This document shows positions 12,670 to 24,015 of a stretch of DNA of 64,000 nt, piece by piece; within the stretch, counting starts at the first letter, position 1, and the number at the start of each line of letters is the position of its first letter. The translations under genes were made by a program, and so were the position numbers. Origin of the DNA: Symsagittifera roscoffensis (Eukaryota; Xenacoelomorpha; Acoela; Convolutidae); the NCBI RefSeq assembly GCF_963678635.1, contig NC_087067.1, positions 2,048,001-2,112,000 of the forward strand, read 5' to 3'. A model generated the notes under the pieces. That model ran no database searches and was not told the DNA's origin. It saw only the letters and a program-made list of their open reading frames with translations.

Positions 12670-13451
12670 TCGACTGTTAATTGTCTATTTGTTTTCCTGC
12701 TTGAAACTAAATTGGTAATATGAGACTAAATGAAGTTGTCCGTGCATATGGTGGACGCTTGTAATGAGCGTCTTTCGACTGTTTTAATTTCAGGTGCTTT
12801 AATTTGTTTTTCAACGGAAGAGAACAAGTATGATGGATGTTTAAGTCTATCCGCAGATGCCAATTCTCAACTAATCGATTTTTACTCGTGCAAGATATTT
12901 TCATTACAAACTCTTGTCGCATTTTTGATTGATTTCATTTTTGTTTTCTTTTTCTCTATTGTTTGAAAATTTTCATTTGGACAAAACTGCTGTTTTTGTC
13001 CCTGATGGCAAAAATATAGACAAAAGGAAGTTATCGGATAGACGATATCCGCAGTCAACTTCAAAACAAGAGCTAAAATTGCTCCAGTAATTAGATTTTC
13101 TCAATTTCCTCGACATTGGATTACTTTAATATAATTTATGAAGTTACAATTCTCATCAATCATACGTACTGAAATTAAAACTACAATTTCTCCGATCGAA
13201 TCATCCGCAAAATGGAAAATGAGGTAAGTTATTGCAACATTTTTTCCCAGTTTTTTAACACCGAAATGAATTTTTTGAACAGTAAATTTTTATGCACCAT
13301 GGTCGATGTTGTCGTTTTATGATCAAACTGCCGCTACCGAAATTGGGTATTTCCAGATTATTGCGACAAAAAATGGGTATTTTCAGGCCCCGCAACTAAA
13401 ATTCGGCAGCGTGTTTGCGACCGGCGCGACCAAAATAATTTTAACCGCGAC

Positions 13452-13868
13452 CAGGGGTGGATCTAGGATTTTCTCGAGGGGGGGGGGGGCGGATTTTCAA
13501 AAACTTTTCGAAACTTTTGTATTTTAATAGACCTTTTTTTTTAGGTCGACCGAATTGATTTTTCGAGCTCTCCCTAAGCACGGTTTAGTCCCTGTTTGGG
13601 CCAAATTTTTGTTCGCCGCAGACAAAATTTTTAAAAAGCTGTCCAGAAAAGGCGTTTTTAGGCACTTTTTGGAAAATTTTGACAAAAAATCGCGTTTTTT
13701 CGGCGCGCGCTCGCCCTCAAAATTAGTATATATTGGCGCCCAAGGCGCCTTTAAAATTTTTTATGGTAGGTCGGCTAAAGATGGATTTCTTAAAAAGTAC
13801 CAAAGGGTCGGCAGCGGGTCGAATCTCTGAGGGGGGGGGCGTCCCCCACCCCCCTAAATCCGCCCCTG
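13452..13868 (+). mobile_element. hAT-type MITE, copy 1, intact, with 8-bp target duplication
   Basis: The ends are CAGGGGTGGATCTAGG and CCTAAATCCGCCCCTG, inverted repeats of about 16 bp. The flanks ACCGCGAC at 13444-13451 and 13869-13876 are a perfect 8-bp duplication, the hAT signature. Family landmarks inside are TTTTCTCGAGGGGG, AATTGATTTTTCGAGCTC, TTAGTATATATTGGCGCC, CAAGGCGCC and GTCGAATC. There is no ORF of transposase type; the family depends on an autonomous hAT not seen in this window. Confidence 0.9.
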
Positions 13869-13879
13869 ACCGCGACCAG

Positions 13880-14610
13880 GGTTTGCGATTTGTGTTTCGG
13901 ACAAAAACCGGTGTGTTTCGACCGCATGCACCCAGGCGCGATATGTGTTATTCTCGAAACCATCTATGTTTTGACTGAGCTAGAAGGAGGAAAAACGTTT
14001 TTGACTGAGTCCAACCGAGCCGTTTTTAGCCGAAACAAATTTCGAGCGAGAAGAAACAATTCGGCGATGACTTCTAATTTAGTAATATTTATATTTTTGC
14101 TCGCTTAAGCAGACTTAGTTTTTTTGAAAACTTTAATTTAAAATTTTTTTGAATCAGTAACCCAAACTTCGCTCGTCGCTTTTTTCAGTCGCACGACAAA
14201 AAATTTAATTGCTGTCGAAACAGATCTCAGGCGCCCTGATAAAGCAACAGTTTTCAGTTTGTTTTGCAAGTATTGAAAATGCTCATATAAAAAATTTTGT
14301 AAAATGAAATGTTGACTTTTTGATGAAGGCTGTGGCCAATAAAAATTTTGCGAAGAGTAGGAGGTTTCAGAATAAACCATTTTTCTACCCTACCCAAGTT
14401 CCAACCTAAGATAGCTCCGAAAATGATTTTCTCGCAGAGTCAGTCCAGATAGAGTACACAATTTGTTTGTCACCGTTAATTTTTTTCGAACGGATATTTA
14501 GTCTAAAACTGATCATGACATTACTATCAGTTTAAATTCAATAGATCTATAGAAATAACGGAAAACGATAAAGTTGATCTGACTAAAAAAATACAAAAAA
14601 AAAACAAACA
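13880..14610. other. Intergenic stretch, no supported gene
   Basis: Only short chance frames (about 72-91 codons) were seen, several reading into the neighbouring MITE. No splice-supported exon was found. Confidence 0.4.
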
Positions 14611-14760
14611 AGACTGCTCGTATCAAGGCGAAGCCCTGAATGTTCCGACTGCCTTTAAATGTCTATAGAGGAGTAATAACATGCAAAAATTAATTGCAAT
14701 ATAAAAAGATTATTTTTTAATTTGAGATTTTTTGTAAAAACTATCCCCCACGCGGTATTT
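14610..14760 (+). repeat. Repeat family F2, partial copy C
   Basis: Contains ACTGCTCGTATCAAGGCG, then AGCCCTGAATGTTCCGACTG and the CCCCCACGCGGTATTT-like block, matching one half of the full copies at 12.1-12.4 kb and 42.9-43.3 kb. Confidence 0.6.
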
Positions 14761-14848
14761 AAATTGTTTTAAGAACTTTTTTAACATTAAATTTTTGAAC
14801 ATTAAATTTAGATTAAAAGAAAATTTAATTTTTCTTCCGAGTTTTATA

Positions 14849-14916
14849 CGAGTTGTCTCTTTTTGGGAGTTGTCTTGTTTTGGTAGTTGTCTTTTGTTGC
14901 GAGTTGTCGCTATACC
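14849..14916 (+). repeat. 17-bp minisatellite, four units
   Basis: Four consecutive 17-bp units at 14849, 14866, 14883 and 14900 each begin with a variant of CGAGTTGTC. It lies about 330 bp upstream of the first supported GPCR exon. Confidence 0.75.
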
Positions 14917-15245
14917 GTTGAAAGCGATGGCTTTCAGAGCAAAGAATAAATGTTAATCAACCAGTTGTGTTTATCTCACAGCACGTTATTCGGTTTAAAA
15001 ATCAGTTCGAATTAGCGATCGTATATTCATCATACATCCCAATTACTTTAAAAAGAAAGGGTTCAGGCTTCCCAGATGTTTTGCCCTTGTCTACAATCAT
15101 TGGTCAACTTTTAATCATCTTCGATAGAGCCCTTTTTCTTTCAAACTCTGAAAAAACTCGGGTAAAGTTTTGCAAGGTCAGCAAATCAGGATTGATTTAA
15201 TTTTAATTTCTCCGTGTCAAATCTAATTATATTCGGTTTTTAAAG

Positions 15246-18200
15246 GAGAATACATCATCTGATAACTTGACAATAGAGTTTATTGAGAGCTCGGATGGCG
15301 ATCGTGATCAGAGCAACCACCCTGTATTATTAAAAAGCGTACAAATTGTCATTGTGATCATTTCGTTAATTGGAATCATCGGAAATGTTCTGACTTGTCG
15401 AGTCGTGAACAAAATGGCGATCAAACATGGCGACACTTCGGGAACTGGATTCATGCGGTGGCTTTGTGTGGCCGATTTGACCTCTTTGCTGGTGCGAGGA
15501 ATTGTGCGTTCTGGATCTGCATGTTTGAACTGGAATCTAGAGGACAGATCGGTCTCGTATTGCAAATGGCTTTTTGTTTACTCGCCCGTCACGACAATGA
15601 CTTGTAAGTTGGTAAAATAGAAACAAAAAAAAATTTTGATTTCAGGCTTATTTTTAAAATAAAAAAGTTATCAAATAATTTTAAACTTACTCCATGAGGT
15701 TTATTTCAAAGTTTCAGATGAGTATCATTATAAAAACAATCTTAAAAAAACCAGATAGATTCTAATTAAGTAAAAATGAGAGAGAAATATATGGCGAGCC
15801 TTCATAAGTGACCAGCAAACCCATAGATTTTTGACATTATTGATTTCACCTGGCAGTTTCTATTGACCTACGATCTTCAATAACTAATTTCAGCGAGTTT
15901 AGTTTGTAGATTGTCCTTGTTTAAATTAGTTCTTAAAGACGCTAAAAGTCAAAAAGTTTCCAAAAGAAAACAATGTTAGCCGGTTACTGAGCAATAAGCA
16001 CAGAATATTCCGACCATAGTCTTATAAAATACAACAATAAAGTTTTTTTTTCAAATTAGTTTCGTTTTTTCGTGGTGTGATAAAAGGATCTGAAAAAAAA
16101 CTAGAGGTTAGGCATATTCGACAATCATAGCAAAATTAGCAAATTGGAAAACAATGTTTGCAGAAAATTGAAAAGCAAAACAAAAAAAATAAAAAAAATT
16201 CAAGTTTTTTTTGTAAGTTTTTGAACCTTTGACGTTTTTGATTCAAAAAAAGCGCAAAATTTCTCGAAAAAATTAACTTTACTTGATTAAAATTAAATTT
16301 ATATGGCTTAAAATAAGCTTTTTGGAAGCTTTTAAGCCATTAACATAAGAAGCTATGATAAACCTGCTCGCTCGTTTTATTCGCTCGAATTAAAACGAAA
16401 AATCAAAAATTTCCTACCAGTTTTTCCCATCACTGCGAAAACGTTTTTGATTTTTTTTCCGTTTGAATCACAACTAAAAGTGCTTCAATATGACATATTA
16501 TTTAATTCTCTCCGATAACTATTTGTAGAAGCTGATTTTGCGTAAAATACTAAAACACTACTGAATACAAAGTTCCTCCTCAAATTCAAGTCATCGGAAC
16601 AATAAACGTATATTTCAGCCCTATGTTATATTCTGCAAAAAGGTCGAATTGGTTTGAACTCATGAACTCAAGAATAGGAAGTGTTCATTTAACATTCATT
16701 TTACCAAAGTTCACTTTTTCGACATTTTAATAGCATCCAAAATATCATTTAAGAAACCCAAATATATCGTCAGATAAATTGCATGGATTTGAGATCAAAC
16801 TAATTTTGTGAAAAAACATAATGCCTCGGTAACAAATTGAATCATTTTGCAGAACCCCTTTTGAACGATAAAACGTGGGCTATCAAAAAAAACACCTTTC
16901 AATTCACCGGTATCTGAAAAATTGGAGTGAAAAATCATAGTGTGAAAATTGTATCGAACCGTCTCTTCCTCAGGCTTTTTATGATTGTCCTATACTGCAC
17001 GCAAATCTTTTTTCAAATGAACACAAATTTATCATCTGAACGGATTGATATTATGATGAAACATTACAGCCGAGATTTGAGCTGTATTCAAAAACTTGAA
17101 GGTTTTCTGTCTAAATTCGAGCGAACAAACCAAGCGAGCATACTCATAATAGAAGGAGTAAACTTGTCTTCAAGCAACCAAAGCTTAATTTCACTTAAGT
17201 AAAAGTAGTTTTTAAACGTGTTTTGGATCTAGGCTGATCTTCTCATCACAACACGGACAAAAAACAACACTATTACAAAATTGTTGTTCCGACAATTGAA
17301 ATTGGAGAGGAATGTTTTCTTAGGGTGTTTTTTTCCACGAAAAATTTGATGCCTCAAATAGTGTTTGCAATGGGTTGCTTGATATATCATATTGAAGTCT
17401 CTTAAATTAGGATTTGAATTACATTTAAAAGAAATTCAAGAGGTTTACCGAGGGTTGAGATAAAAAAAATTTTAAATTTCTTCGTTTTTGTTCTTTTTTG
17501 AAGATAACTATTGTCGATTACGTCTAATTCACCAATTTTATACGCGTTTTTAGAGGTTCTCTCATCACAGTTAGCACAAAACTAGTACCTTAATTTGAAA
17601 AAAAAATTAATGATTTTTATGCACGATGTCGGAATTTTCTGTTCTAATTGCACAGCAAGCAACTATCCGTTTTTTATTTAGGGATTTCTGATCGAATACT
17701 TTGTCCAATAACAAATCTGACTTCGAAATCAATCTGTCCTTTTGTTTTGATTTTCAAAGTTTTGGAATTCAATTTTTAAATTTAACAATATGTGATTTCA
17801 GCCATCTACTGTCTAATCGCTCTCTCTGTTGATCGAGTTATTGCCACGTGGAAGCCAGCACTTTATGTCCAGAACTCTAAGTCCAGACATGCTTTTACGA
17901 CTTGCATCATAATTCACGCGGCATCACTAATTCTTGGATCATCTATGTTCTTTTTTGCCAGAATTGAGGACGGTGTTTGTGGGTATTACGACATCAAAGG
18001 CTTGCCGGCTGAATTCACTGCTATATTTGCGCTGTCAATGTCGATCGGCTTGTTTTTACTCGTTCCGCTCGTTATGCTTATTGTGACTACAATCATGATA
18101 CTTTTTAAAATCAGAGGTCGAGAAAATTCAAAGGGTAGTCGAGCTACACGAGAGCGAAAGGAGAAGGAAATTACCCGGTCGCTCGTTTCCATGACCGTCT

Positions 18201-19045
18201 CGTATTGCGTCATAATGATGGTAGCTGTCGCATTAGTAGTTTTGGGTTTGAAGTATCGCGATTCGAACTCAGACGTTTTCCGCACTATGTTGGTGAGTGT
18301 TCTTTTCTGATTGTCATGTGCATGGGCTAGCTAGATTTAAGGGGTTACCTCAAAAGCTCCACTTTGCTACTATTTTACTACCCACATCAATTTTTGGTCA
18401 GCTGACTCAAAAAATTTTCTAGAGGCGTAAAAAAACTCGAACATTTTTGGGGCGTCGAAAATTTTGTTTGGTAGCAACTTTCCAGAAAGTGGCCTAAAGC
18501 ATCAAATTTACCTGTTTTGTTTTGAGAGTTCGCAAAATAGACTAAATAGGGTGTAATAGTGCTTTGGGTTTTGGGAGAGCTGGAAAATGTGTTAAATTTC
18601 CCGAATACCCCTGGTGAGAATTATAATTGCACACTTCTTGATTCACAGTTGCTTACACACGCAGCGCTTTCATTAAATCTATCTGTGCAAAAAACAGATC
18701 GATGACATTTTCGGGATTTAATTGTTGTTTTCCAGGAAATATTGCAAGAAAAAGTTTAATAATTGAACCGCCAGCTATAAATGTTTTCGAGGGTCATCAG
18801 AAAAACAAAAACTATTTATCGCAAAATCAGATAACAACTTTTTAAAATTGAAATCTGAAAATGTAGAAATGTGTTTCCAGGAACTTCCCCACGTCGTGAA
18901 CAATTCGATCCATTTCTGGCTCTACATTCTGTCCAGTGAAACCTTCCGAAAACAGCTGAAAACATTACTGGGCATAAAACAAAGTTCGGCCAATCATACC
19001 GCACCCGAAAATACGCAAGGAAATAGTCAAAACCAACAACATTAA
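15246..19045 (+). CDS. Class A (rhodopsin-like) G protein-coupled receptor, three exons found, start exon missing
   Basis: Exons: about 15246-15603 (donor GTAAGT), 17802-18292 (acceptor TTTCAG, donor GTGAGT) and 18881-19045 (acceptor TTTCCAG, stop TAA). Phases agree (1, then 0). The frame is open back to 15207 without ATG, so the start codon probably lies in an upstream exon; AAAG at 15242-15245 is a possible acceptor. N-terminal NTS and NLT are N-glycosylation sites. TM1 holds GIIGNVLT, TM2 MRWLCVADLTSLL, and the conserved TM3 cysteine is in SYCKW. Exon 2 opens in TM3 and gives IALSVDRV, a DRY-type motif, then TM4 to TM6. Exon 3 carries TM7 with NNSIHFWLYILSSETFRKQ, resembling the N-S-x2-N-F-x2-Y-x-L-S ... 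F-R of FMRFamide/neuropeptide-type receptors. About 337 residues, full class A size. The ligand is unknown. Confidence 0.85.
15975..16455 (+). mobile_element. Non-autonomous repeat family F5, copy in GPCR intron 1
   Basis: It starts with TAGCCGGTTACTGAGCAA ... ATTCCGACCATAG (about 15978-16020), shared with 19055-19098, 50718-50767 and 56538-56580. Near its other end is CTGCTCGCTCGTTTTATTCG, shared with about 19690. The right terminus is degraded. Confidence 0.5.
16460..17790. other. Remainder of GPCR intron 1
   Basis: AT-rich. A 91-codon frame at 16927-17202 starts at GTG and has no exon-like boundaries, so I regard it as chance. Nothing else supported. Confidence 0.5.
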
Positions 19046-19049
19046 ATCG

Positions 19050-19806
19050 AAACAAGACGCTTGTTGTGCAAGTGGATCCAAAAATTCCGACCACAAAAAA
19101 TTTTACAAGAAATTTTTTTACCTCAAATCTGTACCATTATTTGCTTCAGAAGCGGTTTTAGGGGAGGGGGCGGGGTTTGTCTGGACGCTTCCCTCCTCAA
19201 AGATTCGACCCCGTGCCGACCCAAAGGGTCCCCCCTTTGTACTATTTTGAGATATCCATTTTTGGCTGACTGACCTTAAAATTTTTCTAAAAGCGAATAA
19301 CTCAGAAAATCAATAGCTCAGAAAATAGCTCAGAAAATGTTTTGGAATAGCTCAGAAAATCAATTTGGTCGACCTAAAAAAAAGGTCCGCCCCCCCCCCC
19401 CCCCCCCCCCCCTCCCTCGAGAAACTGTTAGATCCGGGCCTGATTTGCGTATAGTGTGTTGAGGGTAAATACAAAAGCTTAGAAACACTAGTAAACTAAT
19501 CAGAATCATCAACAGTTGTCTTCAAAAAATTATTATCAAAGCTGCTGTAAAAAGAGAAGAAAAAAATTTCAAAAAAGTTTTCTTATTTGTTGCAGATAAT
19601 TTTTTTTTTAATTTTCCTGCTTTCCAACTTGTTTTCCTGGAGTGAATCTGAGTTTTACGGCTTAATTAAAAGTGTATCCTAATTCAAAACCTACTCGCTC
19701 GCTTTACTATCTCGAAATTAGACTAATTTCTAAACCAGTTCAAAAAAGACCCTCAAACTCATTTTTTTCTCATTTTCAGTGGTCGGAGCAATCAAAAGGA
19801 GACATA
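19050..19806 (+). mobile_element. Repeat family F5 copy split by a hAT MITE
   Basis: The left part has TTGTTGTGCAAGTGGATCC ... ATTCCGACCAC (19058-19098). The right part ends in TTTTCAGTGGTCGGAGCA (about 19782-19800), the inverted complement of the TTCCGACCA end. The hAT MITE at 19147-19442 interrupts it. It begins within a few bases of the GPCR stop codon, so the receptor's 3' UTR may read into it. Confidence 0.55.
19147..19442 (-). mobile_element. hAT-type MITE, copy 2, reverse orientation, nested in F5
   Basis: The ends are CAGAAGCGGTTTTAGG and GTTAGATCCGGGCCTG. The flanks ATTTGCTT (19139-19146) and ATTTGCGT (19443-19450) match at 7 of 8 bases, an 8-bp target duplication. Family landmarks are seen in reverse complement, plus a run of about 22 C. 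Confidence 0.85.
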
Positions 19807-19809
19807 ATT

Positions 19810-20470
19810 ATATTGTTTCATCGTGCACATTCCGGATTATAACTGCTAATACGTTAGCCAAACCAGATTATCAAAAATAATTCAATTTTAAAGTCTCTGC
19901 CTTTTTCTATCTAGTTTTCATAGTCTACAGCTTTTTTTACTTGGCTAAGCTGGCAATTAAGCCTGGCGTGACTGAATTTGACAAATTCAAAATTCGAGTT
20001 CTTTTTGTTTTCGCTTTCATTCAATAACTGGGCTTTTTTTAAACAAAATTAGCACTGAGCTAGAAGCGATGGTAAGGGGCGGGATTAACCTTTTCAGTTA
20101 AATTGGAGGCGACCATTCACATTCTCGTTGGAGTAAAATTTGAAAACAATGTTTGTGAACAATCCTTTTAGGACGGGAATTTTAATTTTTTTTTCTACAG
20201 TTTAAATAAATTTAACTTAACAAAATTACTCAATTGAATTCGAGAACAATGTTTCTGAACAACCTTTTAGAAAGTGAAAATTAAATGTTTATTTATAGTT
20301 TTAAATTAACGGAACAAAATTAGTCATACTGAAGACTTGAACTGAAAGTCCGAAACAAGTCAAGTTTGAAAACCACCTAGAGGTGATGTGTTTAAGAGGA
20401 TTATGATGGGTAGGGTAGAATTAAGACCGGCGCTTCGTAGTCCGGGTTTTGCGCCCAGAGTGCAGCCGAC
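19810..20470. other. Intergenic stretch, no gene seen
   Basis: AT-rich. The phrase GAGAACAATGTTTCTGAACAA and a close variant occur near 20139 and 20241, suggesting an old short duplication of roughly 100 bp. Confidence 0.4.
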
Positions 20471-20476
20471 CACTCT

Positions 20477-20649
20477 TTCAGAAGTTTCCGAAGACTGAAG
20501 CTGAATCGCATTGCCGCCACTTTGTCAATAGAGAACGAATTCGACAAGAACTAAGACAGGTTAAAAGTCAAGCAGATGACAATATGAGAAGCCCTAAAAA
20601 GTTTAAGATTTTTTATCCCCTCCCCACTTTCGATTTTAACCTGTGTTAA
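20477..20649 (+). CDS. Candidate terminal exon, unknown product
   Basis: An acceptor-like CACTCTTTCAG near 20467-20477 opens into a charged segment (KFPKTEAESHCRHFVN, RIRQELRQVKSQADDN) that stops at 20649. CAG/GTTAAAAG near 20560 could instead be a donor. An AATAAA lies near 20819. No family recognised and upstream exons not found. Confidence 0.25.
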
Positions 20650-20865
20650 CTGCATTTGAACAATTTTCTGTGCTATCTGCCCATGTGTCTATGTATCATT
20701 TTGGGCTGTATATTAAAAAAACTATTTTAAGTGTGTATATTTTTGTACTTTTCTGGAGGGTTTGGAAATTGCTATTTGAGCATCTTGGGTAAAATGCACG
20801 CTATTTCTTTAAATTTCGAAATAAACTGAATTTTGTTTTTTTTTCAATGGAAATTTTCAGAAGCG

Positions 20866-21216
20866 CTATATAGTTAAAAACAATTTTTCTCCTTTGCTCT
20901 TTTCGCATTTCCAAACCCGGCTGCCTGAAAAAAGCACGGCAGTGAAATTGAGCAAAAAATTTTGGGATAACTTGAGCGTAAAAAATTTATAACTTGAGCA
21001 AAAAAACTTTGGAATAATACTTAGAGCACTAAACACAAAGTGTACATTCTCAGCAACCCTCTGCAAAGCTAGAGATATGCTTGTGCTTTTTGAGGCCATC
21101 ATAGATTTTTCTGCCCTATAATAACCTTTGTGTAATCGCTTTAAGAACCCTTCTCTCAATTGTAATGAGACCGCCCATCTTTTATGTACTAGAAAGCAAC
21201 CGGCTCTAACTGCCAT
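20866..21216 (-). CDS. Candidate ORF of 116 codons, unknown product
   Basis: ATG-started frame on the minus strand. Its first 65 residues look protein-like and basic (MAVRAGCFLVHKRW, LKRLHKGYYRAEKS), while the second half becomes low-complexity and A/T-driven. No domain recognised. It may be a first exon followed by intron sequence, or chance. Confidence 0.2.
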   Translation of the reverse strand: MAVRAGCFLVHKRWAVSLQLREGFLKRLHKGYYRAEKSMMASKSTSISLALQRVAENVHFVFSALSIIPKFFCSSYKFFTLKLSQNFLLNFTAVLFSGSRVWKCEKSKGEKLFLTI

Positions 21217-21499
21217 TTGGCTGTGAGAAGCTAGTTTTGTGTACAGTTAAGTTCGACCTCTATCTTACAAGTTAAGTTCAACTTCCTCGAGTTTTAAAAG
21301 ACGAGACTAATATATCAAGGCATTTGCTTACGTTGTAAAAAAAATTAAGGTTATTGTGACCCCACAACTTGTACCCAGGCAACCATTGTTTGGCTTACTG
21401 AAAACACTTGCACCATCTTCAAAGTCGTTAAAATCCAAGCACGTATGCTATGTTTTTACAAACAATTTTTTATCGAATCCATACTATTTAATCAAGTAA

Positions 21500-22576
21500 A
21501 TCTACGAAAAGCCAACTCGGCTAACAGCCTTACAAAAAAGTAGAGGGTTTTGAAAACAAACTAACACGCTTTCAGTTATACCCAGAAATGAAATTCGCAT
21601 ACAAATATTGGAAACCCAGATTTCAAACTCAATATTCCGAAATCCTAGTTAAATACAAAAAAAGATATGATATGACAACAGGAGAACGCATAAGTCAAGA
21701 AAGCGAAACTAATTAAAACCAAGACGATGAAAAATCTTACATACCAGTTCCACTACACAAAAAAAATGGACAAATGGGTCAAAAACACGTTCCAGAAAAT
21801 CGTGATAGTAAACGTCTGCAAGAACTATCAATCTTGAATCACACATAATTTGGAACAATTTGTTATGACAAACAACTAGATTTGAAATAAGATTGCACTA
21901 TAAGTAGAATTTTTCCAGAAATGTCACTCTCAGAACTAGAACCACTACATCAGTTATGTAAACTAGAACGAACAAAAATATTACAATCATTAGTTCTCGT
22001 AGTGTTAAAAATTCCTTATGCAGGGTATCTACTCTCAACAAATTGCTGCAATTTCATTGACTACGAAGGAAACCTGGTACTACTCATGTCACCTACACAA
22101 ATTTCACCTCTATTTGTCTTTTTTTTCCAATTTTCTTTTATAAAAAGTTTAGTTTGTAGACTCACTCTCAAGACGTACATACAGTACATACTTTTAGGAT
22201 GCCGCCGTCCCATGTGCAACAGAAGTTAGCAACAATATAGCACAACTAAAACCAGAATCCAGTAGACGATACAGATTTCTCCTCACACCATACACCACAC
22301 TGATGCCACCTGTAAAGAAATTTTCACAAGAAAGAATACGCGCAATAGCCAGAAATCGTAACAGTGACTTACAATCTGTAGAAATGTACTCAAAATCGGA
22401 TATTCAAAATCACATCCGAGCTCAAACATTTCACGAACTACTCACAAAAACGGCGAACACTATACAACGACAATCAATTGATCAAAATCTCAGAAAACTG
22501 GCTGGAACAGGCGATTTTTCAGATATAAACGCACAATATTATAGTGGATATTTTCAAAAAATTTGAGAATACAATT
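21500..22576 (+). pseudogene. Decayed retroelement internal region, copy 2, cut by assembly gap
   Basis: Open segments run in nearly one frame from about 21587 to the gap, broken by a few stops or shifts. Landmarks include PEMSLSELEPLHQLCKLER (about 21918), a short cysteine-containing stretch near 22040, then MPPVKKFSQERIRAIARN (22303) and IDQNLRKLAGTGDF. The last 230 bp match 4650-4880. It is much less decayed than copy 1. The layout resembles a surface-glycoprotein-like ORF of an LTR element, but I infer this only from style. The gap hides its 3' part. Confidence 0.45.
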
Positions 22577-22776
22577 NNNNNNNNNNNNNNNNNNNNNNNN
22601 NNNNNNNNNNNNNNNNNNNNNNNNNNNNNNNNNNNNNNNNNNNNNNNNNNNNNNNNNNNNNNNNNNNNNNNNNNNNNNNNNNNNNNNNNNNNNNNNNNNN
22701 NNNNNNNNNNNNNNNNNNNNNNNNNNNNNNNNNNNNNNNNNNNNNNNNNNNNNNNNNNNNNNNNNNNNNNNNNNNN
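22577..22776. other. Assembly gap, 200 N
   Basis: Exactly 200 N, probably a placeholder whose true length is unknown. Frames drawn across it are artefacts. Confidence 0.98.
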
Positions 22777-22805
22777 GCTCATTCTAATTGTTCCAGAGGT
22801 GGAGG

Positions 22806-22985
22806 TATGATAGTTGGGTCCTGGATAAAAATTAATGAACAATGGGTCCCGAATTTTTCATAAACTCTAGAAAAAGCATAAAAACTCAAGTAAAAAGCAA
22901 AAATGTTTCCTAGTTTTTTAGCACGCATTAATGCATAATATTTTCTTTGGGGACTCGTCTATAATTTAAGGACCCAACTATCATA
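22806..22985 (+). mobile_element. Tc1/mariner-type MITE (180 bp), TA-flanked
   Basis: Perfect terminal inverted repeats: TATGATAGTTGGGTCC at the left and GGACCCAACTATCATA at the right. If the outer TA on each side is taken as the target duplication, the element body is 22808-22983. No coding capacity. A relative lies at 31040-31173. Confidence 0.8.
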
Positions 22986-22989
22986 ATAT

Positions 22990-24010
22990 CATAAGATCTT
23001 TTGCAACCCGTGCCAGATTATTACTATAAGAAACTAAGCTTATAACTGAACTAAGTCGTCACTAAGTAAAAAAGGAAAGGAAAATAATGCAAATTGATTA
23101 ATTTTATGAGGACATTTATGAAAGAGTTTTTTCTATGAGAGTTTTTTTCTTAACCTGATGTATTGCCGAGTATAACTACCGAAAACGTCTGGGTAATATG
23201 AATAAGAAAGCTCAGCCAAAATTGGGATTATAAACTGAAATTCGGTGTTTATGTGATTATATAATTTTTAGAGACCGCTGGTAAAAAAAAACTTGTGACG
23301 AATCAAATATATTCGTATGAATGACGCAAATGATAGATAGCTGGATTGAAACAAGAACTGTGTTCCAAATAGTTTTTAAAACTTAGTTAAAAATGTACGC
23401 TACGTTTTGATATCTTACATACTGCGCTCATTAATTAATACGAGTTTACGTATACAATATTTTTTGGTTACAATTCGTATTATTTTCAAAAACAAAAAGG
23501 TTTTGCTCATATGTATTTGTGTATTACGTAGTATATGTTTTTTCGTTTATGTATTTTTAGTCGAGAATGTGAAAATGAAAATATGACTCATATGAACGGC
23601 TTATGAGGCCATAAAATCAAGTAAACAATCTACCGATACACGTTAATTAAGTTGGTCAATTTTGGCACAACAAAGACTTACAATTCGGATTCAACTCAAG
23701 TTGAAACATGCAAAACGCGTTTTAAAGTTTTCGTCTCGTTTCAACCATATCTTAAAAGTGCACCTTGTTCTAACCATTCTACGCACGTTTGAATTTAATT
23801 CATTTTTACACTTTTCAAGTAGTTTTAACCATTTTGTTACCTAAAAGCACGCATATTTGTTTGTTTTCTTACTATACATACATACAACCAATTTATCCGA
23901 TTAGTTTCACCCTGATCTGTTTTTGTTTTAATTTTTGCCTCAAAACTTCATTAAAAAGTGGAATTATAACTAGATTAGTAGCGAGTTATAACCTTAAGTG
24001 GGCGAAGATA
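22990..24010. other. Upstream region of the tetraspan gene
   Basis: AT-rich, with no ORF of note and no clear core promoter recognised. It presumably contains the promoter or an unseen 5' UTR exon of the gene starting at 24016. Confidence 0.4.
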
Positions 24011-24015
24011 GTATA

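Noticed and set aside
13555-13830. 91-codon frame
   Set aside because: Lies wholly inside a hAT MITE, a non-coding element.
16927-17202. 91-codon frame in GPCR intron 1
   Set aside because: GTG start, no exon-like boundaries, and it lies in an intron whose splice phases already match without it.
22519-22842. Open frames reading through the N run
   Set aside because: Translation across N is meaningless; the gap has no sequence.
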